This document shows, piece by piece, positions 50,686 through 62,147 of a stretch of 64,000 nt of DNA (the stretch's first letter is position 1; every line of letters starts with the position of its first letter). The notes under the pieces were generated by a model. The model was not told the origin of the DNA and did no database searches. It worked only from the letters and a program-made list of their open reading frames with translations. Location: positions 318,064 through 382,063 of the forward strand of contig CAJNDT010005923.1 in assembly GCA_905221615.1 (NCBI GenBank). Direction: 5' to 3'. The translations under genes and the position numbers were made by a program. The DNA is from Symbiodinium sp. CCMP2592 (lineage: Eukaryota; Sar; Dinophyceae; Suessiales; Symbiodiniaceae).

Positions 50686-51216
50686 CCATTTCGACTACAA
50701 TTCCAAACCTCCAGGGGGCAGAAGGACTTCCGGATCTTGGATTAGGCTTGCTTTTCGTGTTGTTATGTAAACAACGGGGGTTTAGGGCTTGCGGGGAGTG
50801 GCAGGCAGCATGTGCTGAGCTATGCGCGTACATGGCCTTGCTCCGTGAGTCCAAGACGATTGTGATCCTCAGCCGGCCAAAGCGTTTGGGATTGAAGCTC
50901 CAGGCCCGTCGATTCTGAAATGTCCTCTTTCCCGTTGAAGTAGTCCTAAACCCTACCAGGTAAAGTTTAGGGCTTGGGGTTTAGGGTTCAGGGTGTAAGG
51001 ATTTGGGTTCAGGGTTGTTGCTGTTGGTGGTGTTGTTGCTGTTGTCGTCGGTGGTGTCGCTCATGTTGCTGCTGCTGCTGTTGTTGTTCTCGTGGTCGTT
51101 ATTGAGCTTATTCTTGCTCTTGTACTTGACACACCGAGTTACGACAAGTCTGAACCAAAAACCGGTAATGACTCGGTGATGTTGGCGGCTGCACAGAGCT
51201 CTAGCGCCCTCCCTAA
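50686..51216. other. No gene; GTT/GCT triplet tract 51015-51090
   Basis: TTGCTGTTGGTGGTGTTGTT and GCTGCTGCTGCTGTTG triplets, preceded by GGTTTAGGGTTCAGGG near 50980. Confidence 0.5.
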
Positions 51217-51327
51217 ACCCTAAACCCCTACACCCTAAACCCCTAAACCCTATAAACCACCCTCAACCCTAAAGCCTAAACCCCTACACCCTAAACCCCT
51301 AAACCCTATAAACCCCTAAACCTCAGA
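51217..51327 (-). repeat. C-strand array with a 56-bp tandem block
   Basis: CCCCTACACCCTAAACCCCT then AAACCCTATAAACC starts at 51225 and again at 51281, a 56-bp tandem duplicate (a multiple of seven). Confidence 0.88.
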
Positions 51328-51943
51328 AATTCCTTCCCGAGGGCCTGGAAGCCCGACCTCTGGGCACATGGCACACCCTGGCCGAACTTCGTCGAATTCG
51401 CCACCCCCCGGAGACCTCCACAAATGGCTCCCTAAAAGGGTTTAAGGTTCATAGACCATATAGGGATTCATAGTATACGGGTATAGGGCCCCTACTTTTA
51501 AGGGTCATTTGGTCCTTCAGGTATTGGATTTAGGATGATTCAGGATGTTACAAGATGTACAGGTGAGGACTTGGGATTCTGTTCCGCGGCTAGGATCGGC
51601 TCGAAGGGTGCTTCCGGTCAGCTGATTCGCATAGCATTTTGGGCTTGGGGCTTTGGGCGCTCGGGGATTATTTGGGGATGTCGTGCCATGCGCTAGGAGC
51701 AACAGCTGGATAAAGGTCACTGAAGCTTGGGAGAAATGATTATCTCCACCGATTCCAACATATCTTGGTCGATTCCAACATATCTTGGCTGAGACCTACG
51801 AGAGTACGGCAGCATGAAGGCGTCTAGAGTCTGGACTTGAAGTACGAAACACATGCCCCTTCGCATCAACCCTTCTGTCCGGATGTCCGGATGCTGCATC
51901 TTCGGCCCAATTAGAAGTGTGGGACTTGCTACGAACAGGATTG
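51328..51943. other. No gene; 20-bp tandem duplicate at 51750-51789
   Basis: CGATTCCAACATATCTTGGT occurs twice in direct tandem. ATATAGGGATTCATAGTATA near 51461 resembles hairpin core words. Nothing else recognised. Confidence 0.5.
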
Positions 51944-52033
51944 CCACTATGGGCTATTAGACCCTAAAGATCCCTATTAGGACCCTATTAAGGGTAGATT
52001 AAGGTACCCATAAGGTCTAATAGCCCATAGTGG
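51944..52033. mobile_element. HP-N fold-back element (90 bp, single copy)
   Basis: CCACTATGGGCTATTAGACC and its exact complement form 20-bp perfect arms. Core CTAAAGATCCCTATTAGGAC then AAGGGTAGATTAAGGTACCC. No target duplication found. Confidence 0.88.
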
Positions 52034-53680
52034 TGAGTGCTGAATCATTGAGCACTTAGACTTAAGCCTACCTGTAAGTCTCTCGAAATCCTATAGTCTT
52101 GGGCTCCCCACTGCCCTCCACTCCAACGTCGCCTAGCACCCTGAACCCTTAAATGCGTAGACCCAGAACCCCGCACTGACTTCCAACCACAAGCCCCATG
52201 TCAAACTCCTAAAACACAGAAAACCAGCAAACAAACCCAAGCAACTAAACAAGCCCCGCCCCCCAAACCCTACCTATAGGCCGACTAGGATCCTAAGGCA
52301 ACCCCCAAAAGGAACAACAGTGTAGACAAAAGGTCTGTTGGCTATACCTAGACCCCCCATTACCCTCTAGTACACCCCCCAAATACCCACTATTAAGGGC
52401 CATAAGGACCAAGCAGTTGAACAAGCCCCACCCCTAAGCCCTAAGCTTAGTAACCCTAGTAACCCCCCCCCAAGAAAACTACAATGGAGACTATAGGTAT
52501 ACTCCACCCCAAAGCCCACTTCCATGACAATTATTAAGGCCCCCATGTTAAGCCCCACCTGGACCCTAAGGAGCCTACCATTTTAGGGTCCCCTAATATG
52601 ATTTCTTTATATAAGTCCCTAAAAAGGCAGGTTATTTGGGCGTTAAGGCAACCCCAAACCAACCCTAAACCCCTTAACCCTTAGCTTGGTACCCGACGCA
52701 CCAGTGGTTCGGCTTCCCAGGACATCCAGAGGTCCCCTACCCCCGTGCGTCGGGAGTTCGCTCTGCGCCTGGCTGTGAGGGTTTAGGGTTTAGGGTTTAT
52801 ATTAGAGTTCAGCCCTATATGTTTGAAAGGTTTTGGGATTTCTTTGTAGGGTTGGGGTTTAGTACTTACTGTAGGGTTTAGGGCTTAGGATTTAGGGTTT
52901 AGGGTGACTTGAGAGCTGGGGTCCGAAACCGCTACTACAAAACTCTGAGATACGTGGTTTATAAAATGATTCGGTATTTGGGGCAGATTACACCACAAAT
53001 GCAATGGGAAGCTTGAAGGAACTGTTTTTGTAATCATTCCGACCGATTGCGACTCCTATCGCAACCTCGAGAGTAGGGATTACAAAATCAAGGCTTGGTA
53101 GTTTGTCGTCGGCTTCTGCTTTCCATCATCATCATCATCATCGTCGCTGTAATCACCATGAAAAAACAAACGCCCCTTCTTCAGCCATGTCGTCGAACCC
53201 CAAAGCGGAAAACTGTCATGCCCATCATTAGTCTGACGGTAAAGGCACTAAGTGTAATCACAGAAGCTTATCTAGTAGTTATGTATTCGCCACGGTATAC
53301 TCACGCACTTGACAAGCCTTGCCCCTACCGACCCTGTACTCGCCCACTCCCGCTCACCAATCCCCTAATTTCGATTTCGCAGGCCGTCGTGGTCAACCAG
53401 CATGCTCATAAGCTGCGCCGCTATCCTGAACCTTTAGTTAAAACTCGAAGCCCTGCCCCGTGCACCCTAACCCCCAAAACCCTTGTAAAACCTGAAGCCC
53501 TGAATTGCTGGAATTCGGCAGGGCCACAGCTCAAAGGTGTAGCTGGCATGAGTGTAGCTCTCCTCTATTCTCGAAAAGGCTCGGAAACTTTTGAGTTTCG
53601 GGCTTAAGGCTTCAGGGTCTAGGTTTTGAGAGGCTAGGGAGTGAATAGTTTGTATTGCACCGGGCTCTTGTCTAGTGTTT
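52034..53680. other. No intact gene; two HP-C fragments and heptamers
   Basis: 52272-52334 is an internally deleted HP-C (ACCTATAGG...CTAGGATCCTAAGGCAACCC...AGGT); 52461-52498 is an HP-C right end (AACTACAATGGAGACTATAG). G-strand heptamers at 52779-52800 and 52876-52905. A 170-codon plus frame (53095-53607) starts in a CAT repeat (poly-Ile) and has no motif. Confidence 0.5.
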
Positions 53681-53790
53681 CCCAGAGGCTCCATGTATAG
53701 TACCATTATGGAATTAGGTCCCAAAAGACCATCCATATCATGGCTTTTGGGACCTAATTCCATAATGGTACTATATATGGAGCCTCTAGG
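53681..53790. mobile_element. HP-J fold-back element, very long arms
   Basis: CCCAGAGGCTCCATGTATAG, TACCATTATGGAATTAGGTC then CCAAAA pairs with the right side over about 46 bp with only a few mismatches (TTTTGGGACCTAATTCCATA, ATGGTACTATATATGGAGCC, TCTAGG). The loop is under 20 bp. This is the strongest hairpin in the window. Confidence 0.93.
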
Positions 53791-53886
53791 TTTAGGCTTC
53801 AGGATGATACGATTTCAGCTTCAGTGTTTTTTCTCGAGCTGCTGAGTTCACTCAGGGACTGTGCCTGGGGGGGTCCCGAGCTCAGG

Positions 53887-54004
53887 AACGTATGCTTTAG
53901 AAGCTGCCCCCACCCTGTAATAGTGACTATAAGTTTTATATTAGGGCACTATTATATTCCTATTAAACACTATTACAGGGTGGGGGCCCCTTCTAACGTA
54001 TGCT
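53887..54004. mobile_element. HP-L fold-back element with 10-bp target duplication
   Basis: Element 53897-53994: TAGAAGCTGCCCCCACCCTG then TAATAGTG at the left; CACTATTACAGGGTGGGGGC then CCCTTCT at the right. AACGTATGCT flanks both sides (53887-53896, 53995-54004). Long TIR with a 10-bp duplication is Mutator-like. Core TATTAGGGCACTATTATATT. Confidence 0.92.
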
Positions 54005-54174
54005 ATTCATGGTAAACGTTGCTGAGCTGCTGAAGGCGCGGAAACGGTCTGTGTCGAGGGGAAGTGTTTCAGACTGCCGTTACCTTCAACCTACAGCAGA
54101 ACTCAGCCCGAATCCTGATTCTGTTCGTGAGTCGGGCTTTGCCGCCTCAGTGCTGTGAAAGGGTTTAACTCCAG

Positions 54175-54448
54175 CCCTAGACACTAAACCCTCAACCACA
54201 AACCCAAAACTGTCAACCCCAAACACAAAACCGCAATCCCTCAACCCCAAACCCCAAAAACCCGAACCGAAAACCCAAAACCCTCAACGCAAACCCAAAA
54301 CCCTCAACCCTAAACTCCAAACCCTCAACCCGGGACCCCAAACACTAAACCCAAAACCTCAACCTATACACACATATACATATATATATATATATATGTA
54401 TGTATATATATATATGTATGTATATATATATATATATATACATACATA
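54175..54448. repeat. CAACCCNAAA array followed by (TA)n
   Basis: ACCCTCAACCACAAACCC, CAACCCCAAACCCCAAAAAC and CTCAACCCTAAACTCC words to 54366: a heptamer derivative where CTAAACC has become CAACCCC/AAACCC. A TATA/TATG tract follows (54367-54448). Confidence 0.85.
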
Positions 54449-55935
54449 TATGATGTGTGTCCTGAATTTCCCAAGGAATGCGTGGCGGCTGCAAGCAATC
54501 TAACTCCCCTGAATTAGCACCCGATGCTGGAGTCTCTAAAGGTCTTGTCTAGGATCATGGGTCTTAGTTGCTCCCCCCACCTCACCCAAAAAGAACAACG
54601 TACACTTTCATTGCTATGCGGGGCCATATTACCCCCCGAAAGCTAGAAGTGTACTTGCTCACTCCGCGACTATGGGGTAGCCATCAGCCGTCGGCTAGCA
54701 GCAGTTTGCAGACAGGGTAGCTACAGCTATTGCGATCTGAGATGCAAGGCTTCTTCCATCTGCCTACGAAAACTTTTGCTAAAATCGCACCAAAAGCATC
54801 ATCGGCAATGCCTCCAGAAGATGTTGCTCAAAACCACTAGTCTCCTTTTTGACCGCGTGAAGCCGAGTGAAAACCCAATAGCAACCTAGAAAGCAACCTA
54901 CAACATCCCTAGACGCTAAACCCTCAACTTCCTCCCTCCCCAAACAGAAGAAGAACGAAGCGCCTGCGACATTTGCGGCAGTGACTCCGGCTGACTGCTT
55001 TCCTCTTCCACTCCCACCTACAAGTCAAGTAGGGTTCAGGGATTGTGATTGAAGGTGCAGGATTTAGGGTTTAGAGCCTATAAAGGTTGAAGGGCTTCGC
55101 CGCTGTAAGCCCCCATTTCTACGGGTCTCTAGACCAGAAGACCGAGGGTTTGGATTTCTCTATCATCTCCGTTAGGGATTTAAGGATCATGGTTCGGGAG
55201 TTAGGACTGGTTGTAGGATTCGTGGCCCTATAAACCCTAAGCCTCTGAAGGACGCCACGGAGGGTTCCCAGGGTTAGCATTGCCCACGGTCATCCCTGTC
55301 TGTATGTATGCACGTTTGGTGGTATCTGTCACCCATCGCCTAAACCTGAACCCCTAAACCCATCAGGATCCTCGTCGTCATCAACATGACCACCATCGTC
55401 ATGCGCAGTTCTGGTAGGACCAGGCTGTGGTTCGTGAAACATACAGTGACTCTACCTGGCACTGTCGCTGACAGCAGCGCTGAGGCGAGGACGTCACCTC
55501 TTCCGGCATTCTACTAGCGCTCACTTCGACATAAGACTTGCGCATACACTGATACCATCCTGACAGCCGCAAAACTCCAGAAGCCAGCTATCAGTATCGA
55601 CACTAAGAGACATTCTGGCTCTAATGCGAACGTATGCTTCATATTATGAAGTTTCGGAGGTTGCAAAAACCGAAGTCAAAACCTGCACAAGTATGATCAA
55701 GTTCCTCCATTACTACAGCATCTACTGCGGAATTCAGGGGTCCCTACGGCGATGTCGGCCGGCAGCAGCATTGCCGTCAGCATCAAGTACCTGCTCCGAA
55801 ACACGTAACGATACATCGGTTTAGGCCTGCGATCCAAATACCCGCTCCCACTCGTTCCCATTCCAGTGCAACACGTGTATGTGTACATCCTGATGCACAT
55901 TCACTTAATCTTGGATAGTTTGTTGTCGTGCTGTC
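54449..55935. other. No gene recognised (1.5 kb)
   Basis: Isolated GGTTTAGAGCC and CCTAAACCTGAACCCC words; CGTCATCAACATGACCACCA triplet drift near 55376. Frames lack motifs. Confidence 0.35.
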
Positions 55936-56905
55936 GTTCTCTCTGTCTCTCTCTCTCTCTCTCACTTTCTCCCGCTCCCTCCTTCCATATGTATACATGC
56001 ATGCATGTATGTCCGCATGCATGCAGTGTGCGCATGTATGTATGCGCAGGGACAGTATCTGTGTATATACCATATACACACACACACATGCATTCATAGA
56101 TGTGCTCGCTGAAGCTGTTGTATGTGTGGACGTACGGATGCCTATGCTTGTTGTTCATCGAAATGGTTATTTAAACTGTGCTATGCACATGTAACGGCAA
56201 CAACGTATGGAAGCATGTGGCCTCTTATTCGTTAAATGCAGAGGCGCTGGCCCAATTTTTGTAACTTCAAGCGGCTAGCTTTCTTGTTTCGTTTCAATAC
56301 ATAGACGAGATCTATCCTACTCGTCGTGGGAAGTCCTGTCTGCCTGTGCATATACATACTTGTGCATGTATGTGTCTGTGTGTATATATGTGTGTGTCTC
56401 TATATACATATATACATATGTGTTATATACATGTGTATATATATATATATACACACGTGCGCATACATGTTCAGAATACACACACATACTCACCTGGCCA
56501 CACATACGTAGATTAACTACTGATTGAGTAGTTGGGCAACGAAACGCATAAGCAAACAAACACACTAGCGAGCACAAACACACAGGCACACACACCCACA
56601 TATGACCAGTACCTGTACATACATTGGGCTACATTACAATACCTTACACCACATTGCATGACTAGTACTTGACATTCCATTACCTTACATTATGTTACAG
56701 TTGCCTCTTTGTTGAAGTGCATACATATCGATATCTACACTCCTACATACATGCAAACATACATACCAACAGACCTATTTATCTACATACCTAGATGAAC
56801 ACAAGCGTACATACCTACAAACCGATATATACATGTATATATATATATATATATATACACATACCTAATCACATACATACATACATACATACATACTACT
56901 TGCGA
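55936..56905. repeat. Microsatellite-rich stretch (CT, CATG, TA, CATA, ACATT)
   Basis: (CT)n at 55936-55964; TATGCATG and CACA words at 55985-56095; TATATG/TA at 56345-56455; ACATT/CCTTA pentamer words at 56620-56700; (TA)n at 56834-56857; (CATA)n at 56873-56895. Unique spacers of 50-250 bp lie between. Confidence 0.8.
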
Positions 56906-57730
56906 ACATCTATGCACCTAGTCACCTATCTACTTGCGTAGTTACAGACTGAGTTTTGAAACGCATCCTACGCATATATACACATAATACAATATTTATG
57001 TTTATACATAATGTAGATACATAAACGTGTATATGCGCAAGATATGTGTATTTTTAAAATATATGCGTATAGTTATGTGGGTACATATAAACACATAATG
57101 TATGTTGGTGCATGTGTGTACATGCAAAGAATTCGCAACTTGTGCTGCCAAATCCCTTTCGGCACAAGATCATCCCCATTAAGTTTGAGTGTACTGCTCG
57201 GGAGGACACGCCTAAGTTCCATCGTAGTCTGAGAACCACTTGAGGGTCTCTTACCAAGCAACATGTTGCAAGTTCAGTCTGCAATCTACAATATCAGGGA
57301 TCGTGAGGGCGAGTTCGAGATACAAATGGGACACTGCACAACTATACCCCTAAACCCTAAACCTCTAAACAAGTAACTTCTAAAACTTAAACCCTCAGGA
57401 TGCTGCAAACGCTCCTGCGGCGTACCGCCATGCCCATTTTTGGCAGCAGTCCTGAAAGCCACACCCAAGAATCCCCAATCCATGTCTTTTAGGGTGTAGT
57501 GTTTAAGCTTTGGCCAAGAGAGCACTACTCACGTGACACCTAACCCCTGGAAACTAAATCAGCTCTGAAAACTTATGAAACCCTCATAAACGTCAACAGT
57601 ATAGACCCAGGCAACACCCTTCCAGAACCGCTAGACATGGAGCAAAGTTCCTGGACACCAAACTGCTCCAAGGCACTGCTCAGTCCACTGTTGGACAGGA
57701 AGGTCGCTAGCAAGCATCAGCCTCAGCGTC
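56906..57730. other. No gene recognised
   Basis: AT-rich to 57100, then unique; C-strand words near 57347 and 57387. Minus frames at 57054-57525 lack motifs. Confidence 0.4.
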
Positions 57731-57873
57731 TAAGGCTTACTTGGAGGTTCATCGGTAATTATAAGTGGGGTTATGAATCCCCTAAAATGGTTTCGAATGC
57801 AAGTTTCTAACTACCTCATAATATTGCTTCTAACCCCCATGTATAACTACCCATGAACCTCCAAGTAATGCTT
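57731..57873. mobile_element. HP-B, complete, with imperfect 8-bp flanks
   Basis: ACTTGGAGGTTCATCGGTAA at the left and AACTACCCATGAACCTCCAA then GT at the right (57739-57866). TAAGGCTT precedes (57731-57738) and TAATGCTT overlaps and follows the right end (57866-57873): a probable target duplication with one mismatch. The core is diverged. Confidence 0.85.
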
Positions 57874-60359
57874 GAGGATCTAGTGTGTAATGAATGGGGT
57901 TTGGGCTTGGGGATTCCGGATAGGGTTGCTACCGCATAAGTGCTACTAAAACGGATACTAAGAGAGTTGTTTTATACAGGGTACATAAGGATTGCGATAC
58001 TGCTTACGGGTTCTATGAACGACTGCTACAGTGCTAACCGCCGCTGGAGCGGGCTTCCATTCCTACGAGACCCTGAACCCTAAACTAAACCCTAGACCCT
58101 ACACTCCGGGGGGTGTGGGGGAAATAGAGTTTACGGGAGGTGGTTCTCCGGAAGATTGCCGAAGGACGAAGGACGTAACTCCTTAGATTCTGGCGCGACC
58201 AGGAAGTGGCAATGCAAGGTTCTCAAGCCAAAAGAACATATACACCCTTTAAACGCCAGCACCGAACAAAACACTAAAGAACCCTGAGGTAAGGGATAGT
58301 TTTAAAAACAAAGCCTGTAGGTTTTGTGTCCATGCGGGGGCTAGAGGAAATGGACTACTCAGAGGGACATGGAGATTCGATGACATGGGCTGACCCTCGC
58401 TGCATCTTGGGTGTCCCGACATCATGTCCATGATTGTGGACGATCTCTCGTGGGGTGGCCTCGGACAGCCAGGTCAGGCAGGTTGTGTTTGCCACGGTCA
58501 TTGATGTGTAGTTGTTGTCAGCCGCTGCTCAACTTCATCACTGGTTGCATAGAAGCTGATGCGGCTGAAAGTCTTAACAACATCGTGGTGATACTCGGGA
58601 TTATGACGGCCGACATAGCGATTTTCCCGATGGCATTGCTACGTTCTGGCAAGGCTGGTGGTTACCACGGTAACGACAATGGTCAGGGATGATAGCTGTA
58701 AGGTTGCAATGACGGTGACTCAAGGAGAGGAAGCTGATGATGATGATGGCTGTTTACCAGAGTGATGATTAAGACGGTGACCATGCTGGTATCTTCATGA
58801 CAGTAGTGATGACGGTGATTGAAGTGAGAGTGATCTTGGAGGATTGCGTGGCCTAACCCCTTTACTCTCCAGCTGAGAATGACCATAAAACCGATGGCGC
58901 AGATGATGCTAATGCTAAGTCGTACACGATGAGATGGGAAACTGCTCTTCATGCAGGGGACGAGACAGAAGGCAAACCTACGTGGCTTTTTGATCTTCGT
59001 GCTGACCCTTGAACTCTTTTCGAACGTGTGCACCATCACAAGCACGATTCACAGCACGACCACAACGACGATGATGATGACGGCAGCGACGAGCATCATT
59101 GTGCGGTTTCGCTTCTCTCGTCTGAGATTCTGGTCGCGGTCACTCGAGGAGGGAAAGAATTCCGGAATTCTGTGCACGGCGGTAGGTGTGTAGGGCTCAG
59201 AGTTGAGAGCTTCAGGGCTCCGGGGCTTAGAGATAAGTTTAGGGTTTGTGGTTGAGGGTTTAAATGCTTTAAGGTTTGGGGCTACAGGGGTTAGGGCAAA
59301 GTTTAGGGAAGATGGTCAAATTGTCACGGTGAGAGTCTCCAAACAAAGACTCGATTAGTCTTCCGTGCGTGTAACCCATGTCCGAGCTGCACATTCAACG
59401 GAGGTACCCGACACCCTCAATTTCAATCATACGGTAAACCCCTAGCCCAAACCCCTTGCCCCAAAAAAATAATAATATGGAATTGAATAGGGTTTTGGGG
59501 CTCATAAACCTATAACGGCAATCTAGATGAAAAATGGATATGTGATCACCAAGTACCCCGACACCTGCATCATGTCTGACAAGACAGGACGCCGCTCCAA
59601 GCCGAGCACAACCCCCGTTTCAGCCAGATCTTCAAACGCAGACTGTGCATGCTCTACCAGCTCAGCCGCCCTTAGAACCAGAATAAGAAAGATAGTGATA
59701 ATAGTAACTATCTCTTAATATTAAAATAGTGATACTATTATAGTAATAATCTACTAATATGCTTATTAACACCCTTAAGAACTGTTATAAGTAGAATAGA
59801 ACATAATTCCTGACAGCAGTAAGGCAACATGCTTTTTTTGCTGCAGCACCAGGGTCACGAGAGCCGCATTGAAATCTCAAGGCTACCCGAGCCCAAGGTT
59901 GTTTGAGGCTTAAGGCTTAGCTTAGGTTAACCTTTTGAATTATAGTAGGATTTTATCAGCCCCAAAAAGTTCAAGGTTACCGGCTCATCCCTAAATTAGG
60001 CTTTCGGAGGATGGCGGCTTTTTGGGATCAGAAGATACGAGGTTTGAGGTCTCCGGCGAGAGGCGTTTGGAGTTTCAGAGGCTAAGCGCCTGAGGTTTTG
60101 GGGGTTCAAGCTGCAGAGGCTTAGAGCTCAGGGCTTCGCGGTCTAGGGTTTAGGGTACGGGATTACTTCAGGGTACGGGATTACTTCAGGCTAGAGGGTT
60201 ATGCCCTGTCCTTGCTCAAGGGCACCTAGTCTTTATGTTCGGGTCTGTGACATGGAAAAGTAGGAACAGTATATGACCCCATAGGCGTGCGGTGTCTGGG
60301 TGCGCTGGGAATTTGGGGTATCGGCTGCAGGCTTTGGGTTGTCGGACTCGTACAACTGA
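57874..60359. other. No gene recognised (2.5 kb)
   Basis: C-strand words near 58072. GAT/GTGATGA triplet-rich segments at 58730-58830 and 59040-59095 give Asp/His-rich frames. G-strand drift at 59195-59295. Possible HP-E fragment at 59470-59510 (GAATAGGGTTTTGGGGCTCA). Tandem 18-mer GGGTACGGGATTACTTCA at 60153-60188. Confidence 0.4.
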
Positions 60360-60474
60360 CCCTAAACCCTTACACCCTAAATCCTGAACCTCAAACGCAA
60401 ATTCTGAACTCTAAACCCTAAACTCCAAGATCCTGAACCCCTAAAACCCTACATCCTAAACCCTAGGCCCTAAG
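60360..60474 (-). repeat. Degenerate C-strand heptamer array
   Basis: CCCTAAACCCTTACACCCTA, TAAACCCTAAACTCCAAG and CCTAAAACCCTACATCC words. Confidence 0.8.
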
Positions 60475-60572
60475 ATCATTCCCCCTTTCTGGCCATCGGA
60501 GCTCTATAGAGACTCACGCCCTTCGGCCGCTAAGCCTCTGCGCTGGCAACCTGGGCAGGACATGAAATCTGT

Positions 60573-60651
60573 CCCTATGCCTCCAGGGACCTCATTATGG
60601 GGTCCTTAAGGGGTCTAGTGCCCTAGCTATGAGGTCCTTGGAGGGATAGGG
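60573..60651. mobile_element. HP-K fold-back element (79 bp)
   Basis: CCCTATGCCTCCAGGGACCT at the left, GAGGTCCTTGGAGGGATAGG at the right, core GGGGTCCTTAAGGGGTCTAG identical in layout to 5471-5549. First member of the densest hairpin island. Confidence 0.88.
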
Positions 60652-60661
60652 TGTTGGCTTT

Positions 60662-60873
60662 ACTTGGAGGTTCATGGGTAGTTATAAGGGTTCCGTTAAG
60701 GGTCCCTTTAAAGGGATCTTTCGGGATTCTGTAAGGGTATAGGGTTTAGGGCTTTACTTGGAGGTTCATGGTAGTTATACGTAGGGTTACAAGTAGGGTA
60801 GCTAACTTATAACCCATTTTGGGGGACTTATAACCCTACTTATAACTACCCATGAACCTCCAAGTAGGGCCTT
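60662..60873. mobile_element. HP-B composite, complete, second part with 8-bp flanks
   Basis: Left arm ACTTGGAGGTTCATGGGTAG at 60662 with GGTCCCTTTAAAGGGATCTT. A second, complete HP-B spans 60756-60865 (ACTTGGAGGTTCATGGTAGT ... CTACCCATGAACCTCCAAGT). AGGGCTTT (60748-60755) and AGGGCCTT (60866-60873) flank the second part. Confidence 0.87.
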
Positions 60874-60984
60874 ACTTATAGTCTCCATTGTAGTTCCTTT
60901 TGGGGGTTCCTTATAGATCGAATCCTACTTATATATGTGGTTAATCCCAAATAAGGAACTACAATCGACAATGGAGAGTATGGG
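60874..60984. mobile_element. HP-C fold-back element
   Basis: ACTTATAGTCTCCATTGTAG then TTCCTTTTGGGG at the left; AAATAAGGAACTACAATCGA then CAATGGAGAGTATGGG at the right. The right arm has an 8-bp local duplication (CAATCGACAATGG). Core TAGATCGAATCCTACTTATA. It abuts HP-B. Confidence 0.87.
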
Positions 60985-61013
60985 CGTAGTCGAGGGTTGA
61001 TTATCTAGGGTCT

Positions 61014-61126
61014 ACCAGGAGACTCCAAAATCCCCGAATTGAGAAGTATTCCTTAAAATGTAGTAGGGTCCCGAATATATGACTTGAGGCATATTCCTTA
61101 ATTAAGGGACATTGGAGCCTCTGGGT
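61014..61126. mobile_element. HP-I fold-back element
   Basis: ACCAGGAGACTCCAAAATCC at the left, GGGACATTGGAGCCTCTGGG then T at the right; core TGTAGTAGGGTCCCGAATAT. The right arm keeps ATATTCCTTAATTAAGGG. Confidence 0.87.
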
Positions 61127-61231
61127 ATATGGTGTAGGGATGTCTTGGGTCTTAAGAGTCTTGAGGTTTTATGTAAACTTTACGCACTGAAGTCCTGGAC
61201 CCTTGAAATGCTGCAATGGGGCGTTCCGTAG

Positions 61232-61353
61232 CGGAAAATCATAAGGACCCTTAGGGGAGTAGGGGGAGGGGGCCTTAATACCTATAGTAAAGGGCCTATT
61301 TCAGGAAGTATAGTCCCCTACCCCCGAAGGGTCCCTATGAGAAAACTTTTCCG
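61232..61353. mobile_element. HP-Q fold-back element (single copy)
   Basis: CGGAAAATCATAAGGACCCT then TAGGGGAGTAGGGGG at the left; CCCCTACCCCCGAAGGGTCC then CTATGAGAAAACTTTTCCG at the right. Pairing exceeds 30 bp with a few bulges. Core GGCCTTAATACCTATAGTAA contains HP-E-like words. Confidence 0.8.
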
Positions 61354-62038
61354 GCATCCAACAATCGCTGCATACCGATGATTCGATCAAACCTCAGCTT
61401 GTAAAAGGTGCGAACTTTCTTCAGCCCCTTCTGTAAGATTTAGGTACTCGGAGCTTAAGCCTGAGAGTGCAGGGTAAGGCTTAGGGTTATGGGATATAGG
61501 GCTCGGAATTAGATCCCAATTTTAAGGGGGGGGCGTTTGATGAAGCACTCCGCCACAGCTGGAAGTTGATCATAAACGGGCAGGCTTCGGACGAACCAGC
61601 TTGATTACCATGACGAGACAGCTTGTGCAATGTTTAGGGTCACGAGGAAACTGCAAAACCATACTTGTGCCAGAAACTCCAAGCAGTAGAACATGATTGC
61701 TCTCTCCTTTTTTCAAGTGACATGCCCCCCCTTTTGCTACTGCAAAGGACACCGGCTCGTATTGGGATGGTTGGTGTCAACGATCAAAGTTGAAGGCGTC
61801 CCCTGAATCCAAGCCCAACTAAAGTTGAGGGCTTACCCGGCTTACCCTAAACGCAAACTTCAGAGCCCGGTTGTGCCGATTCAACATTCCTGAACCCTAT
61901 GTAAACCGTCAAGCAGCAAACGCGTGAAAATCAGGCGAGTCCACTTTGCCCTCGTCCTGCATGCGCGGACAAAGGACACGACAACCCCCAACTCCCTGGC
62001 GGTAGGACCATCTCAATTGTGGTTTAGGGCTAGATTAT
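61354..62038. other. No gene recognised
   Basis: GGTAAGGCTTAGGGTTATGGG near 61472. Unique otherwise. Confidence 0.4.
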
Positions 62039-62147
62039 ATGGGTGGTTGTCAAAATTAAGGTCCCTCTTTGGGTAATTACCCTAAATTATAGGTGCCGTA
62101 CTATATTAAGGACCCAAAAAGGGACCCTAATTTTGACAACCACCCAT
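62039..62147 (+). mobile_element. HP-D fold-back element
   Basis: ATGGGTGGTTGTCAAAATTA then AGGTCCCTCTTTGGGT at the left; ACCCAAAAAGGGACCCTAAT then TTTGACAACCACCCAT at the right. Core ACCCTAAATTATAGGTGCCG. Near-perfect arms of about 36 bp. Confidence 0.94.

Noticed and set aside
53095..53607. 170-residue plus-strand frame starting with a hydrophobic run that could be a signal anchor
   Set aside because: The hydrophobic run is a CAT repeat (poly-Ile); the rest is basic and Pro-rich with no motif and ends in heptamer-like sequence.
59680..59770. AT-rich GATAGTGATAATAGTAACTATC as a hairpin element
   Set aside because: Short, low-complexity pairing without a second copy or target duplication.
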